64,000 nt of DNA from the NCBI GenBank assembly GCA_901472455.1, contig LR590464.1, positions 4,278,001 to 4,342,000 on the forward strand, written 5' to 3'. Under the pieces are notes generated by a model. It was not told where the DNA came from. It worked only from the letters and a program-made list of their open reading frames with translations, and ran no database searches. The translations under genes were made by a program, and so were the position numbers. The DNA is from Leclercia adecarboxylata. GTDB taxonomy: Bacteria > Pseudomonadota > Gammaproteobacteria > Enterobacterales > Enterobacteriaceae. Below are positions 20,931 through 31,989 of this stretch, piece after piece (position 1 is the first letter of the stretch; each line of letters starts with the position of its first letter).

Positions 20931-21757
20931 CAGTAGCCTTCTGACGCCGTATCCGGGCGGAACTGCGTGCCTTGCAGGCGGCAGACTTCGGTTGTTACCG
21001 AGCCGTCGGCATGCAGGTCCAGCCAGCGCCAGCCAGGAGCAATGGTGTCTAAGGTAAAGTTCGCGCAGTGCGGTTTGAACTGTACGCAGGTGGACGGCGT
21101 AGCCAGCAGGCGACGGCCGTTCCAGTCGAGATCCAGCTCCTGGTGAATATGGCCGCAGAGTAAATGTTTGACCCGCGGGAATTTCTCCAGCACCTGATCC
21201 AGGGCGGCAGAGTTGCGCAGGCTGTGCTGATCGAGCCAGCTGCATCCTGCCGGCAGGGGATGATGGTGCAGTAAAAGCAGGGTATGGCGGTCAGGCTCTG
21301 CCTCGAGCCGGGCTTCAAGCCACTCCAGCTGAAAGTCGCTCAGCTCGCCGTGCGGCACGCCGAAAACCTGGCTGTCGAGGAGCAGGATTTGCCAGCTGTC
21401 ACCCGAGTGAACCCGCTTCGCAGGCGAAATTCCCGCATCCTGCAGCGCGCTGTACATTGAAGGCTGAAAATCGTGATTACCGGGTAACCAGACGCAGGGC
21501 GCGTTAAAGCTCGCGATACCTTCAGCAAAATGCTGATAAGCCGCGGAGGTTTGATCTTGTGCCAAATCGCCCGTGGCGACAATCAGATCGCATTGGCGAT
21601 TCTGAGCATGAATGGCTTCCAGAACAGCCTGATAACTCTCCCAGGTATTTACACCTAACAGGGTTTCATGCTTATTGGCAAACAGGTGAGTATCAGTAAT
21701 TTGCAATACCCTGACTGGCGCCCCACCAGCAACAGTCAGGTTCAACAGGCTTTCCAA
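20930..21757 (-). CDS. cpdA: 3',5'-cyclic-AMP phosphodiesterase CpdA
   Basis: 275 aa metallophosphoesterase, E. coli length. Metal-binding motifs in order: [30 protein letters not shown] and LLCGHIHQE. Hydrolyses cAMP to AMP in the cytoplasm and so tunes CRP activity. Intact. Belongs to the nudF-yqiB-cpdA-yqiA-parE run on the minus strand. Confidence 0.96.
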   Translation of the reverse strand: MESLLNLTVAGGAPVRVLQITDTHLFANKHETLLGVNTWESYQAVLEAIHAQNRQCDLIVATGDLAQDQTSAAYQHFAEGIASFNAPCVWLPGNHDFQPSMYSALQDAGISPAKRVHSGDSWQILLLDSQVFGVPHGELSDFQLEWLEARLEAEPDRHTLLLLHHHPLPAGCSWLDQHSLRNSAALDQVLEKFPRVKHLLCGHIHQELDLDWNGRRLLATPSTCVQFKPHCANFTLDTIAPGWRWLDLHADGSVTTEVCRLQGTQFRPDTASEGY

Positions 21758-21784
21758 ATGGTGTCCTTAGGTAGGTTTACGACG

Positions 21785-22207
21785 CTAACAAACCGGAATC
21801 GCCATCGCTCCATGTGCTAAACAGTATCTTAACCAATCGGCCAGAAACTGATTAATTTGATGCTTTTCGTCACGTTGATGCAACTTTTTATTTGGGTAAT
21901 CATACCGCGCTTTGAAGCGGAAGATCTGCTGACTTGAACACACTTCAGCGACCATCGCGTCATGATAAAGCCGTACCGTCATTGACGGGAGGCTCCAGTA
22001 GCTGATGGACGGGGCGGTTTGCTCAATTTCCACCAGTGTGGTGTAACGGGTTGATTCAACAATGGTTAACCGATACTGCGCGTTGCTCACCTGATAGCTC
22101 ACTGTTTCACCGACCGCATCGTTACGCGGCAGTAGTCGGCGCAATTGTGCGAAATTGGTCTCGCACAGGCGCATCATTTCAGGGAAGTCAGGTGTATAAC
22201 GCTTCAT
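21785..22207 (-). CDS. yqiB: YqiB family protein (DUF1249)
   Basis: 140 aa, same length as E. coli YqiB, from ATG 22207 ([12 protein letters not shown]). Upstream in-frame codons overlap nudF and are not conserved. Start and nudF stop overlap by four bases (ATGA). Cytoplasmic, function unknown; E. coli genetics links it to lipid A or copper tolerance only loosely. Core reads [17 protein letters not shown] and [15 protein letters not shown]. Confidence 0.92.
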   Translation of the reverse strand: MKRYTPDFPEMMRLCETNFAQLRRLLPRNDAVGETVSYQVSNAQYRLTIVESTRYTTLVEIEQTAPSISYWSLPSMTVRLYHDAMVAEVCSSQQIFRFKARYDYPNKKLHQRDEKHQINQFLADWLRYCLAHGAMAIPVC

Positions 22208-22836
22208 TTTTTCCACTCGTTTCGTAAGTCCTGATAATGCAGCTGGAGCCATTGCAAAGCGATGACAGAAGCCGCGTTGTCGATTTTCCCCTCCTCTACC
22301 CATTGATAAGCCTGCTCCCGACTTACCACATGAACACGAATATCTTCGTTTTCATCAACCAGACCGTGAATCCCTTGTGCGGTCGTGGCGTCCACTTCGC
22401 CAACCAAAACGGAAAGGCGCTCGCTGGTGCCCCCAGGACTTGCCAGATAGCTGGTGATCGGTTTTGTGCGACCGACATTAAGCCCGGCCTCTTCCATCGC
22501 CTCGCGGCGGGCGACATCGTCCGGCGTCTCGCCCTCTTCCACCATCCCGGCCACCATCTCCAGCAGCCACGGGCTTTCGCTGGTATCCAGCGCGGCAATG
22601 CGAATCTGCTCTATCAGTACCACTTCGTCGCGCACTGGGTCAAAGGGTAGCAAGACTGCAGCATGCCCGCGCTCAAAAATTTCGCGTCTCACTTCGCCAC
22701 TCATTTCGCCGTTAAACAGACGATGGCGAAAACGGTATAATTCCAGTGAAAAAAATCCGCTGTAGAGCGTTTCTCGTGCAATAATTTCTACATCGTTTTT
22801 TGTGAAAGTCACTGGCAAATTTTCTGGTTTATCCAT
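22204..22836 (-). CDS. nudF: ADP-ribose pyrophosphatase NudF
   Basis: 210 aa. Complete Nudix box [23 protein letters not shown] (positions ~97-119, GX5EX7REXXEEXG). Splits ADP-ribose to AMP and ribose-5-phosphate. C-terminal [17 protein letters not shown] as in E. coli. Divergent from tolC, with a 202-bp shared regulatory region. Confidence 0.96.
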   Translation of the reverse strand: MDKPENLPVTFTKNDVEIIARETLYSGFFSLELYRFRHRLFNGEMSGEVRREIFERGHAAVLLPFDPVRDEVVLIEQIRIAALDTSESPWLLEMVAGMVEEGETPDDVARREAMEEAGLNVGRTKPITSYLASPGGTSERLSVLVGEVDATTAQGIHGLVDENEDIRVHVVSREQAYQWVEEGKIDNAASVIALQWLQLHYQDLRNEWKK

Positions 22837-22936
22837 TTTTGCATCCTGGTATAAATGGTGGCGTTAGGGTGAAATTCAATTCTGCTCAACTGCGGTTTCT
22901 ACTACAGTATGGTAAATTGGTGCAAGTTACTGCCGC

Positions 22937-22982
22937 ATGGCACGGAACGCCAACCTTTTGCAGTGGCGAAGTCTGCTAGAAT
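22937..22982 (+). promoter_or_regulatory. tolC marbox and promoter
   Basis: A 19-bp sequence at 22937-22955 (ATGGCACGGAACGCCAACC) fits the mar/sox/rob box AYNGCACNNWNNRYYAAAY with one mismatch and agrees with the E. coli tolC box as I remember it. A -10 hexamer TAGAAT lies at 22977-22982, about 22 bp downstream, as expected for a MarA/SoxS/Rob class II promoter. Predicts induction by those regulators. Confidence 0.75.
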
Positions 22983-23038
22983 CGGTAGATATTTTTAATT
23001 AGATCAGCGCTAACTAAGCTTCACAACAAGGAAAGCAA

Positions 23039-24489
23039 ATGAAGAAATTGCTCCCCATCCTCATCGGCCTGAGCCTGACGGGTTTCAGCGCGATGAGTCA
23101 GGCAGAGGACCTGATTCAAGTTTATAAGCAGGCACGTCTGAGCAACCCGGAACTGCGTAAGTCCGCTGCCGATCGTGATGCTGCCTTTGAAAAGATCAAT
23201 GAAGCACGTAGCCCTTTATTACCACAGCTGGGTTTAGGTGCAGACTATAGCTATAACAACGGTTACCGTGATGCTAACGGCGTTGACTCCAATGTCACCA
23301 GCGGTTCACTCCAGTTAACCCAGACGCTGTTCGATATGTCTAAATGGCGTAACCTGAGCCTGCCAGGAAAAATCTGCCGGTATCCAGGATGTCACCTTCC
23401 AGACCGACCAGCAGACGTTGATCCTCAACACCGCAACGGCTTACTTCCGCGTGCTGAGCGCAATCGATACGCTCTCCTACACCGAAGCGCAGAAACAAGC
23501 TATCTATCGTCAGCTCGATCAGACCACCCAGCGTTTCAACGTGGGCCTGGTTGCCATCACCGACGTGCAGAACGCCCGTTCACAATACGACAGCCGTGCT
23601 GGCGAACGAAGTTACCGCGCGTAACGACCTGGATAACGCCGTTGAACAGCTGCGTCAGGTCACCGGTAACTACTACCCGCAACTGGCATCGTTGAACGTG
23701 GATCGCTTCAAAGCTGAAAAGCCAAAGGCGGTGAATGCCCTGCTGAAAGAAGCTGAAAACCGTAACCTGAGCCTGTTGCAGGCCCGTCTGAACCAGGATC
23801 TGGCTCGCGAGCAGATCCGTCTGGCACAGGATGGTCATCTGCCAACCCTGAGCCTGAACGCCTCCAGCAGCCTCTCTAACACCAGTTACAGCGGTTCCAG
23901 AACCAGCGGAGCCGCCGCCGGTCAGTACAGCGATAGCGATGTTGGCCAGAACAAAATCGGCCTGAGCTTCTCTCTGCCGATCTATCAGGGCGGCCAGGTC
24001 AATTCACAGGTGAAACAGGCGCAGTACAACTTCGTGGGTGCCAGCGAGCAGCTTGAAAGCGCGCACCGCAGCGTTGTGCAGACCGTACGCTCCTCGTTTA
24101 ACAACGTGAACGCCTCTGTCAGCAGCATCAACGCTTACAAACAGGCCGTTGTCTCTGCCCAAAGCTCACTGGATGCGTCGGAAGCCGGTTATTCCGTAGG
24201 TACCCGTACCATTGTTGATGTGCTGGACGCGACCACCACGCTGTACAACGCCAAACAGCAGCTCTCCAACGCCCGTTACAACTACCTGATTAACCAGCTG
24301 AATATCAAATCAGCGCTGGGTACGTTGAACGAGCAGGATCTGGTGGCGCTGAATACCGCGCTGGGTAAACCGATCTCCACGACGCCGGAATCCGTGGCAC
24401 CAGAAAATCCACAGCAGGACGCCTCTGCTGACGGTTATAACGGCAATACTCTGACTCAAGCTTCGGCGCTCACCCCTGCCCGTAACTGA
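23039..24489 (+). CDS. tolC: Outer membrane efflux channel TolC (two frame breaks)
   Basis: 482 aa after correction; E. coli TolC has 493. Signal peptide [22 protein letters not shown], then two OEP repeats that form the trimeric channel of AcrAB, MacAB and type I secretion. Breaks: extra C in CC 23363-23364 (expected [13 protein letters not shown]) and extra C in CC 23594-23595 (expected [14 protein letters not shown]). With both repaired the reading is continuous to the stop. RBS AAGGAAAGCAA. Confidence 0.95.
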
Positions 24490-24496
24490 TGCGAAT

Positions 24497-24528
24497 ACCC
24501 GGCCTGGGTTCTCCAGGTCGGGTTTATA
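24497..24528 (+). terminator. Terminator-like hairpin after tolC
   Basis: ACCCGGCCTGG / CCAGGTCGGGTTT stem directly past the stop, followed by a weak TTTATAA tail. Confidence 0.6.
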
Positions 24529-24665
24529 AACGAGCAGCCCGACAAAAAAACGTAAGCCAACGTAAATATCCCCCTGTTTCGCCTCCGTCGCTTCAATTTC
24601 CACCACTCATCCTCTATTCTGAGCGTTATTTGCTGTGTTTTACCACTGGGTCCTGGAAGACAATT

Positions 24666-25340
24666 ATGAAACGGACAAAATCCATTAATCACGCCTCGTT
24701 CCGCAAAAGCTGGAACGCGCGTCATTTCACCCCTGTCGCCCTGGCGCTGAGCGCCGCATTTATGCTGGCAGGCTGTGAAAAAACCGACGAAACGGTTTCT
24801 CTCTATCAGAATGCCGATGACTGTGCGGCTGCTACCGGCAAAAGCGCGGAGTGTACAGCCTCGTACAACAACGCTCTGAAGGAAGCGGAACGTACCGCGC
24901 CGAAATACGCCAGCCGTGAAGACTGCGTGGCAGAGTTCGGTGAAGGCCAGTGCCAGCAGGCTCCGGCCCCGGCGCAGGCTGGCACCGCGCCAGCAGAAAA
25001 CCAGGCACAGGCGCAGTCCAGCGGCAGCTTCTGGATGCCACTGATGGCGGGTTACATGATGGGCCGCCTGATGAGCGGCGGCGCGGGCTATCAACAGCAG
25101 CCGCTGTTCAGCTCGAAGAACCCGGCCAGCCCGGCTTACGGCCAGTACACCGATGCCAGCGGCAAAGGTTATGGCGCAGCCCAGCCGGGCCGCACCATGA
25201 ACGTACCTAAGACCGCGATGGCGCCAAAACCGGCCACCACCAGCACCGTGACCCGCGGCGGCTTTGGTGATTCTGTTGCCAAACAGAACACCATGCAGCG
25301 TAGCGCGACCGGCACCTCATCACGCTCTATGGGCGGCTGA
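24666..25340 (+). CDS. ygiB: DUF1190 lipoprotein YgiB
   Basis: 224 aa from ATG 24666 ([14 protein letters not shown], the conserved start); longer readings run back into tolC's tail. Lipobox FMLAGC gives a predicted lipidated Cys at ~38. Mature region rich in Ala, Gln and Pro, with a Gly/Met-rich stretch ([13 protein letters not shown]) and a basic tail ending [10 protein letters not shown]. Only two bases before ygiC, forming the ygiBC pair. Function unknown; downstream of tolC in E. coli too, where it shares the mar/sox/rob response by readthrough. Confidence 0.93.
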   Translation: MKRTKSINHASFRKSWNARHFTPVALALSAAFMLAGCEKTDETVSLYQNADDCAAATGKSAECTASYNNALKEAERTAPKYASREDCVAEFGEGQCQQAPAPAQAGTAPAENQAQAQSSGSFWMPLMAGYMMGRLMSGGAGYQQQPLFSSKNPASPAYGQYTDASGKGYGAAQPGRTMNVPKTAMAPKPATTSTVTRGGFGDSVAKQNTMQRSATGTSSRSMGG

Positions 25341-25342
25341 TA

Positions 25343-26504
25343 ATGGAACGAGTCAGTATTGTTGAGCGCCCGGACTGGCGCGAAAAAGCCACCGAATACG
25401 GTTTCAACTTTCACACCATGTACGGCGAGCCGTACTGGTGTGAAGATGCCTATTACAAACTGACCCTCGCCCAGGTTGAAAAGCTGGAAGCGGTGACGGC
25501 AGAACTGCACCAGATGTGCCTCAAGGTCGTGGAGAAAGTCATTGCCAGCGATGAGCTGCTGACGAAATTCCGCATTCCGAAGCACACCTGGAGCTTTGTA
25601 CGTCAGTCATGGCAGACGCATCAGCCGTCGCTCTATTCGCGCCTCGATCTGGCGTGGGATGGCACCGGCGAGCCGAAGATGCTCGAGAACAACGCCGATA
25701 CACCAACCTCGCTGTACGAAGCAGCCTTCTTCCAGTGGATCTGGCTGGAAGATCAGCTGAACGCCGGTCATCTGCCAGAAGGCAGCGACCAGTTCAACAG
25801 CCTGCAGGAAAAGCTGATTGAACGTTTCGCTGAACTGCGCGAGCAGCACGGTTTTAGCCTGCTGCATTTTGCCTGCTGTCGTGACACGGTCGAAGATCGC
25901 GGCACGGTGCAGTATTTGCAGGATTGCGCAGCCGAAGCCGAGGTTGCCAGCGAGTTCCTCTATATCGAAGATATCGGGCTGGGCGAAAAAGGTCAGTTCA
26001 CCGACACCCAGGATCAGGTTATCAGTAACCTGTTCAAGCTCTACCCCTGGGAATACATGCTGCGCGAAGTGTTCTCCACCAAGCTGGAAGATGCGGGTGT
26101 GCGTTGGCTGGAACCGGCATGGAAAAGCATCATCTCCAACAAGGCCCTGCTGCCGATGCTATGGGAGATGTTCCCTGACCATCCGAACCTGCTGCCAGCG
26201 TACTTCGCGGAAGATGACTATCCGCCAATGGATAAGTATGTCAAAAAAGCCGATTTTCTCCCGCGAAGGTGCCAACGTGTCGATTATCGAAAACGGTAAC
26301 ACCGTGGAAGCGGTAGAAGGCCCGTATGGCGAAGAAGGGATGATCGTCCAGCAGTTCTATCAACTGCCGAAGTATGGCGACAGCTATATGCTGATTGGCA
26401 GCTGGCTGATCAACGATCAACCAGCCGGGATCGGTATTCGCGAAGATCGGGCGCTGATCACCCAGGATCTGTCACGCTTCTATCCGCATATTTTTGTGGA
26501 ATAA
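25343..26504 (+). CDS. ygiC: ATP-grasp glutathionylspermidine-synthase-like protein YgiC (one frame break)
   Basis: 386 aa once one A is removed from the six-A run at 26243-26248 ([15 protein letters not shown] expected); this equals the E. coli length. Resembles the synthetase half of Gsp (glutathionylspermidine synthase) with the ATP-grasp blocks [29 protein letters not shown] and [19 protein letters not shown]. Reaction not established. Cotranscribed with ygiB. Confidence 0.93.
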
Positions 26505-26510
26505 GCCATG

Positions 26511-26624
26511 GTGCCGGGTAGCGACTTCGCCTGCCCGGCCTACCAGTCTGGGTTTGTGCGGCCTGATGCCTTTACCTCACCCCTCCCCCACACGGAGAAG
26601 GGGCGTGTCCTCACCCCACCTGCA
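26511..26624. repeat. REP unit plus C-rich palindromic repeat
   Basis: A REP-like palindrome at 26511-26540 (GTGCCGGGTAGCGACTTCGCC...) is followed at about 26574-26618 by CTCACCCCTCCCCCACACGG and a second CTCACCCC, a decayed copy of the C-rich repeat seen near 3290. It overlaps the end of ygiD. Confidence 0.65.
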
Positions 26625-27397
26625 CCGACAACATACTCAAACTGCCCATCTCGATGCCATCCACCGCGTGGTAATTGGCTCCTGACCATCCCACGCGCCC
26701 AGGATATAGAGCAGCGGCAGGAAGTGTTCCGCCGTCGGGTTCGAGAGCGAGCCGCCTTCGTGTGCCAGATAGTTGACCAGAGGATGTTCCTCTGCGGGCC
26801 CCTGCCAGGTCAGGTTCATCTTCACGTAATCATTGAATGCCGTCGCCCACGGATAGGGCGTGTTTTCCCCGTGCCAGCGCGCTGTACGCAGGTTATGTAC
26901 CACGTTGCCACTGGCAACCAGCATGATGCCCTCATCGCGCAGAGAGGCGAGCTTACGGCCCATTTCCAGATGCCACGCGCCGGTTTGGTGCTGTCGATGC
27001 TAAGTTGCACCATCGGGATGTCGGCATCCGGGTACATCTTGATCAACACGCCCCAGGAGCCATGGTCAAAGCCCCATGCCTCTTTATCCAGGGTGACAGG
27101 GACAGGCGCCAGCAGATCCACCAGCTGCTGCGCCAGTGCTGGCGAGCCGGGTGCCGGGTAGTGCGTATCGTACAGCGCCTGCGGAAAACCGCCGAAATCG
27201 TGGATCGTTTTCGGGGTCTCCATTGCGGTAACACCGGTGCCACGGGTAAACCAGTGTGCGGATACCACCACGATAGCCCTCGGACGCGGCAACGTCTCTC
27301 CCAGATGACGCCAGGCGCGAGTATAGACGTTATCTTCCAGCACGTTCATGGGGCTACCATGACCCAAAAACAGCGCTGGCATACGAGGAGAAGTCAT
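26611..27397 (-). CDS. ygiD: 4,5-DOPA-type extradiol dioxygenase YgiD (two frame breaks)
   Basis: LigB/DODA family; 262 aa after restoring two lost bases. The N-terminal part is clean (FLGHGSPMNVLEDN with metal His, VVVSAHWFTRGTGV, IHDFGGFP, GFDHGSWGVL). The first loss is at ~26975-26982 (expected KPAAWHLEMGRKL), the second at ~26664-26666 (expected PITTPVDGIEMGSL). With both added the C-terminus MSLSMLSVQVG-type end is reached at a TGA at 26611. Unlike most other breaks here, these are deletions. Zn-dependent in E. coli. Confidence 0.9.
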
Positions 27398-27560
27398 GAT
27401 GATATCCTTACATAAGGTGTCGATTTGATAGCTTTACCTTATCCGTTATCTGGCTAAGATGAACTCAGATAACCATGATGAAGATCATCAGGAAATTTGA
27501 ATGTAAGGGATCTGTAAAGGCTTCTGTACCCACTCGCATTGTGCGCATTTAGCCTTTAAT

Positions 27561-27579
27561 ATGAATGAGAATCATTATC
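27561..27579 (+). promoter_or_regulatory. Fur-box-like operator next to the zupT ribosome-binding site
   Basis: ATGAATGAGAATCATTATC matches the 19-bp Fur consensus at 15 of 19 positions by my count and ends 3 bases before the AAGGAGAGG Shine-Dalgarno at 27582. Binding there would block zupT transcription or act as a roadblock. Motif-based inference. Confidence 0.55.
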
Positions 27580-27593
27580 ATAAGGAGAGGTGA

Positions 27594-28367
27594 ATGTCAG
27601 TTCCCCTGATTCTGACTATTCTTGCAGGCGCCGCCACTTTTATCGGTGCGATGCTTGGCGTACTGGCCAGAAGCCCTCTAACCGGGTGCTGGCCTTTTCC
27701 CTCGGCTTTGCGGCCGGCATCATGCTGCTCATCTCCCTGATGGAGATGTTGCCCGCCGCCCTCGGGACGGAAGGATGTCGCCCGTACTTGGCTACGGAAT
27801 GTTTGTGTTTGGCCTGCTGGGCTACTTTGCGCTGGACAGAATGTTACCCCATGCGCATCCGCAGGATCTGATGCAAAAAGGGAGTCAGCCGCTACCCGGA
27901 AACCTCAGACGCACCGCGCTGTTGTTGACCCTGGGGGATCAGCCTGCATAACTTCCCGGAAGGCGTCGCCACCTACGTGACTGCCAGCAACAATCTGGAG
28001 TTAGGTTTTGGTATTGCGCTGGCAGTGGCGCTGCACAATATCCCGGAAGGTCTGGCGGTGGCTGGCCCGGTCTATGCGGCCACCGGATCCAAACGTAAGG
28101 CGGTATTCTGGGCGGGCATTTCCGGTATGGCGGAGATCCTCGGCGGGGTGCTGGCGTGGTTGATTCTTGGCAGTCTGATTTCACCGGTGGTAATGGCAGC
28201 CATTATGGCGGCAGTGGCCGGAATTATGGTGGCGCTGTCGGTTGATGAGCTCATGCCGCTTGCCAAAGAGATCGACCCCAATAAACAACCCGAGCTATGG
28301 CGTATTATGCGGTATGTCGGTGATGGGGTTGAGCCTGGTCTTATTACAGTCTGCCGGTATCGGTTGA
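27594..28367 (+). CDS. zupT: Zinc/divalent metal transporter ZupT (four frame breaks)
   Basis: ZIP-family importer of Zn2+, Fe2+ and Mn2+ in the inner membrane. Two lost and two gained bases cancel, so the span of 774 bases equals 257 aa, the E. coli length. Breaks: loss near 27665 (expected GVLGQKPSNR), loss near 27772 (expected [12 protein letters not shown]), extra G near 27934 (expected [13 protein letters not shown]) and extra C near 28290 (expected [16 protein letters not shown]). Metal-binding motifs HNFPEG and HNIPEGLA in TM4 and TM5 are present. RBS AAGGAGAGG. Confidence 0.92.
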
Positions 28368-28370
28368 TTG

Positions 28371-28405
28371 ATTGCGCTCCGCTTGTCAGGGGAGCGCAAT
28401 TTTTA
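28371..28405 (+). terminator. Intrinsic terminator after zupT
   Basis: ATTGCGCTCC / GGAGCGCAAT stem, ten perfect pairs, followed by TTTTTATT, four bases after the stop. Confidence 0.9.
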
Positions 28406-28789
28406 TTATCTGCACAAAGTCAACCATCACCATTCTCTATATTAGGGTAAGAAATCGGACTTCTTGCCGTCCATAAATTCATATAAAAAATATTAATGGC
28501 AATTATCATCTGCGAAATAATTAATGCTTCATTTACTTAAAAAGATTCAAAGTTTAAGTATTAATCACAATTCTCGATACGCATTTTCTGGAATAAAAAA
28601 ATACCCTCGAGCCGAAATCATCACCAGATAATATTTATTAATAATTACTACAAATCCCCTATAGCAACGCTGTCGGGATTATTGATATTGCGGCTGATAT
28701 ATTTTGCCCGCTCCAATGTTTAAAAAGTGTTGCAATGTGAATTGCCGCCGTTATTGCATCATCATTTTCATATAAAGGATTATCTCTCT
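28406..28789. other. AT-rich leader of the fimbrial operon, no gene seen
   Basis: About 380 bases, clearly richer in A and T than its surroundings. It contains no convincing reading frame. A short inverted repeat AATCCC...GGGATT lies around 28655-28683. I looked for long flanking inverted repeats of the fimS type and saw none. It should hold the fimbrial promoter; RBS AAAGGAT is at 28775-28782. Confidence 0.6.
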
Positions 28790-29367
28790 ATGTTTAACAA
28801 GACTACCCTTGCAGTCCGCAATGACCGCATTACTTTCTGGTCTGACATTTACGGCTTCTGCAGCGGATAACCAGGGTTCAGGTAAAATTACCTTCACTGG
28901 CGAAGTAATCAGTTCACCCTGCTCTATCAAACCCGGTGACGAAAATCAGACGATTGAATTAGGTGAAGTTGCCGACAGCGTACTGAATAGCGGTAAAAAT
29001 GCTCTCCCTGTAGATGTTAATATTCACCTTCAGGACTGTGTTCTTTTCGCAAACGACCGGGCAAAGCACCACCACCATCAACAAAGTGATGGTCACCTTT
29101 ACCTCCGCAAGCACTGATAGCGGTGATACCAGCCTGATGAAAAACACCCTGGATGGCAATATCGGTGGCGCAACAGGTGTTGGCGTTCGCTTACTGGATA
29201 GCGGCAGTAATAAAGTGACTTTAGGTCAGACAATTGATGTGCCATTCCCAACCGCAAATGCCTATCAGGAGCTGAACTTTAAGGCCCGCATGGAGCCAAT
29301 TCCTGGCAAAACGGCTACACCAGGTAATGTTCAGGCTCAGGTGAATTATATTCTCGCATACCAGTAA
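28790..29367 (+). CDS. Major fimbrial subunit, type 1 family (two frame breaks)
   Basis: 191 aa after repair. Signal peptide MFNKTTLAVAMTALLSGL...ASA (about 24 residues), then a pilin fold: GKITFTGEVISSPCSI with the first Cys, ...LQDC with the second, and the C-terminal donor-strand pattern VQAQVNYILAYQ with penultimate Tyr region. Breaks: CC at 28816-28817 one base long (expected LAVAMTALL), TTTT at 29044-29047 one base long (expected CVLSQTTGQ). First gene of a subunit-usher-chaperone-tip operon. Confidence 0.88.
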
Positions 29368-29389
29368 TCCCCTTTCTTATCGCCTTTAA

Positions 29390-29420
29390 TAATAGCCGAT
29401 GAAGGATTCATCGGCTATTA
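29390..29420 (+). terminator. Long hairpin between major subunit and usher
   Basis: Perfect 14-bp stem TAATAGCCGATGAA / TTCATCGGCTATTA with a 3-base loop, followed by CGTATTCTTTTT. As in other fimbrial operons it probably causes partial termination or stabilises the subunit mRNA so that the pilin outnumbers the usher. Confidence 0.75.
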
Positions 29421-29450
29421 CGTATTCTTTTTACTAAAGCGAAACGGATT

Positions 29451-31974
29451 ATGCTCAGCCATTCAGCACTTCAATTCAATAAACTCCCCTGCCCTGATAA
29501 GACATTCGCTGAGTGCGACGCTTTATTCAGTAATGCTCGTGCTGCCCGTTTCAGCGGTTGAATTCAACACTGATATGATTGATGTTGAAGATCGTAGCAA
29601 TATTGATATTTCCCAGTTTGAAAAGAAGGGGTATATCACCCCTGGTCACTATCTTGTTCGCATCCAGGTGAATAAGAATATCCTGCCTCAACCCGCGACG
29701 ATGGAATGGATTGCAACAGATAATGAAAGCGGTTCGTTGGTGTGCGTAAATGCGAAACAATTAACCCTTTTTGGACTGAATACGGACTTTATTTCTCAGC
29801 TCCCGTATTTACCGGGGGGCAAGTGCCTTGACCTCTCTACCCGGCCAGAACTGGTATTTACCTTAAACAAGGGAACGATGGTGCTTTCTGTAACCGTTCC
29901 TCAGGCATGGATGAAATATCAGGCTCAAAACTGGACGCCCCCCGAATTCTGGGACGACGGCATTGCTGGCGTTTTGCTCAATTACAATCTCTATGCCAGC
30001 CAGTATGATCCGAAAGAGGGCGACGCAAGCCAGAATATCAGTGCCTATGGCACGCTCGGGTTCAACCTGGGCGCATGGCGTTTACGTTCAGATTATCAAT
30101 ACAATCAAAACTTCCGTAACGGTGAGTCGATGGTAGCGACAGCAGTCTGGCGCGAACCTATCTCTATCGCCCTGTGCCTTCCCTGTCGTCAAAAATAACG
30201 ATGGGGCAATATGATTTACGTTCCGATCTCTTCGATACTTTCCACTTTACCGGTGCATCGCTGGAAAGTGACGAGAGTATGCTACCGCCAGATTTGCAGG
30301 GTTACGCTCCGCAGATTACCGGCATCGCGCAAACCAATGCGAAAGTGACCATCTCTCAGTCTGGCCGGGTGCTTTATCAAACAACCGTCGCGCCGGGTCC
30401 TTTTACCATTTCAGATCTGGGTGAAACGTACCAGGGGCAGTTAGATGTGGTGGTGGAAGAAGAAGATGGCCGCAAAACGACCTTTCAGGTCGGTTCAGCC
30501 TCAATTCCCTTCCTGACCCGAAAAGGCCAGGTACGCTATAAAACGTCCATCGGTAAGCCCACCGCAACGGATCATAACGATATCAATAATCCGCTTTTCT
30601 GGACTGGCGAACTCTCCTGGGGTTGGTTAAGTAATGTGTCACTGTATGGCGGTGCCATGCTGACGGCAGATGACTATCAGGCCATAACCACCGGGTTAGG
30701 TTTCAATCTGCATTCCTTCGGTTCGTTATCCTTTGATGTGACAGGGGCCGAGGCGACACTGCGTCAGAAAAAAAATGACCCACAGCGCGGTCTCAGCTAT
30801 CGCGCAAACTACGCGAAGCGCTTTGAGGAAACCGGCAGCCAAATCACGTTTGCGGGCTATCGTTTCTCGGATAAGGAGTACGTCTCGATGAGCGAATACC
30901 TCGCCTCACGGGATGGCAACACCTCCATGACAAACGAAAAAGAGAGCTATGTCATCTCGTTCAACCAGTATCTTGATTCTGCCTGCGCTGAACACCTATC
31001 TCAACGTTACGCGCAACACCTACTGGGATAACAGCAGCAACACCAACTACTCCTTCTCGCTGAGCCGTAATTTCGATATCGGAACGCTCAGAGGTTTATC
31101 TGCTTCCCTGGCGTTGAGCCGCGTGCACTGGGATGACAGCGACGAAAATCAGATCTATTTCTCGTTCACCCTCCCGCTGGAGCAGAGTCGCAACATCATG
31201 TACAGCTACCAGCGTTCAGGCGGTGACAGTGCGTCTCATATGGCCTCTTACTATGACTCCTCCGATCGTAACAATACCTGGAATATGTCGGCGTCGACCA
31301 CTGAGGAGGACTTACGCCAGGGTGAACCTTCCCTGCGCGGCGGCTACCAGCATTATTCGCCTTATGGGCGTCTGAACCTGTCCGGCAGCGCTCAGCCCAA
31401 TCAGTATCGTTCTCTCAGCGCAGGCTGGAACGGATCACTCACCGCCACGCGTCACGGTATGGCGCTGCATGACTATAGCCCGGCAGATAACGCACGCATG
31501 ATGATCGACGCCAATGGCGTCGCAGGGGTTGAAGTCAACAGTTCGCGCACCCGCACTAACGCATTCGGTATTGCGGTGGCACCGTCGCTGAATAACTACA
31601 TCACCTCCACCCTTCGCGTGAACAGCAACAACCTGCCTGATGGGGTAGATATCGAAAACTCCGTCATTCGTACCACGCTGACGGAAGGGGCTATCGGTTA
31701 CAGCAAACTCAACGCCACCACCGGATACCAAATCGTCGGCATTGTTCGACAGGATAACGGGCAGTATCCACCGCTGGGCGTCAGCATCGTCGATAAAGCC
31801 TCCGGCAAAGAAGTCGGGCTGGTTGCCGAAGAGGGGTTCGTGTACCTCAGTGGGATTCAGGAAAACAGTACGTTACGCCTGAACTGGTCGGATAAAACCT
31901 GCGAAATCACGCCGCCGAACCAAAGTAACCTCAGCGGTAAAGCCATCTTATTACCCTGTAATACAGTGCATTAA
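29451..31974 (+). CDS. Fimbrial outer membrane usher (three frame breaks)
   Basis: 840 aa after correction. PapC/FimD family: long signal, N-terminal chaperone-binding domain (FNTDMIDVEDRSNIDISQF...KKGYITPGHYLVRIQVN), beta barrel with plug, C-terminal domains ending ITPPNQSNLSGKAILLPC. Breaks: extra C in CCCC 29486-29489 within the signal region (FNKLPALIRHSL expected), a lost base near 30129 (NGESDGSDSSLARTYLYRPVP expected) and an extra T in TT at 30977-30978 (FNQYLDLPALNTYLN expected). Exports and assembles the pilus with the downstream chaperone. Confidence 0.9.
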
Positions 31975-31989
31975 TTCAGGAAGAACGCC

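Noticed and set aside
20931-21245. N-terminal extension of YqiA
   Set aside because: The extra residues come from reading cpdA out of frame; the conserved start is [10 protein letters not shown] at 20930.
28406-28789. Phase-variable invertible promoter for the fimbriae
   Set aside because: No pair of flanking inverted repeats of fimS type is visible and no recombinase gene is next to it.
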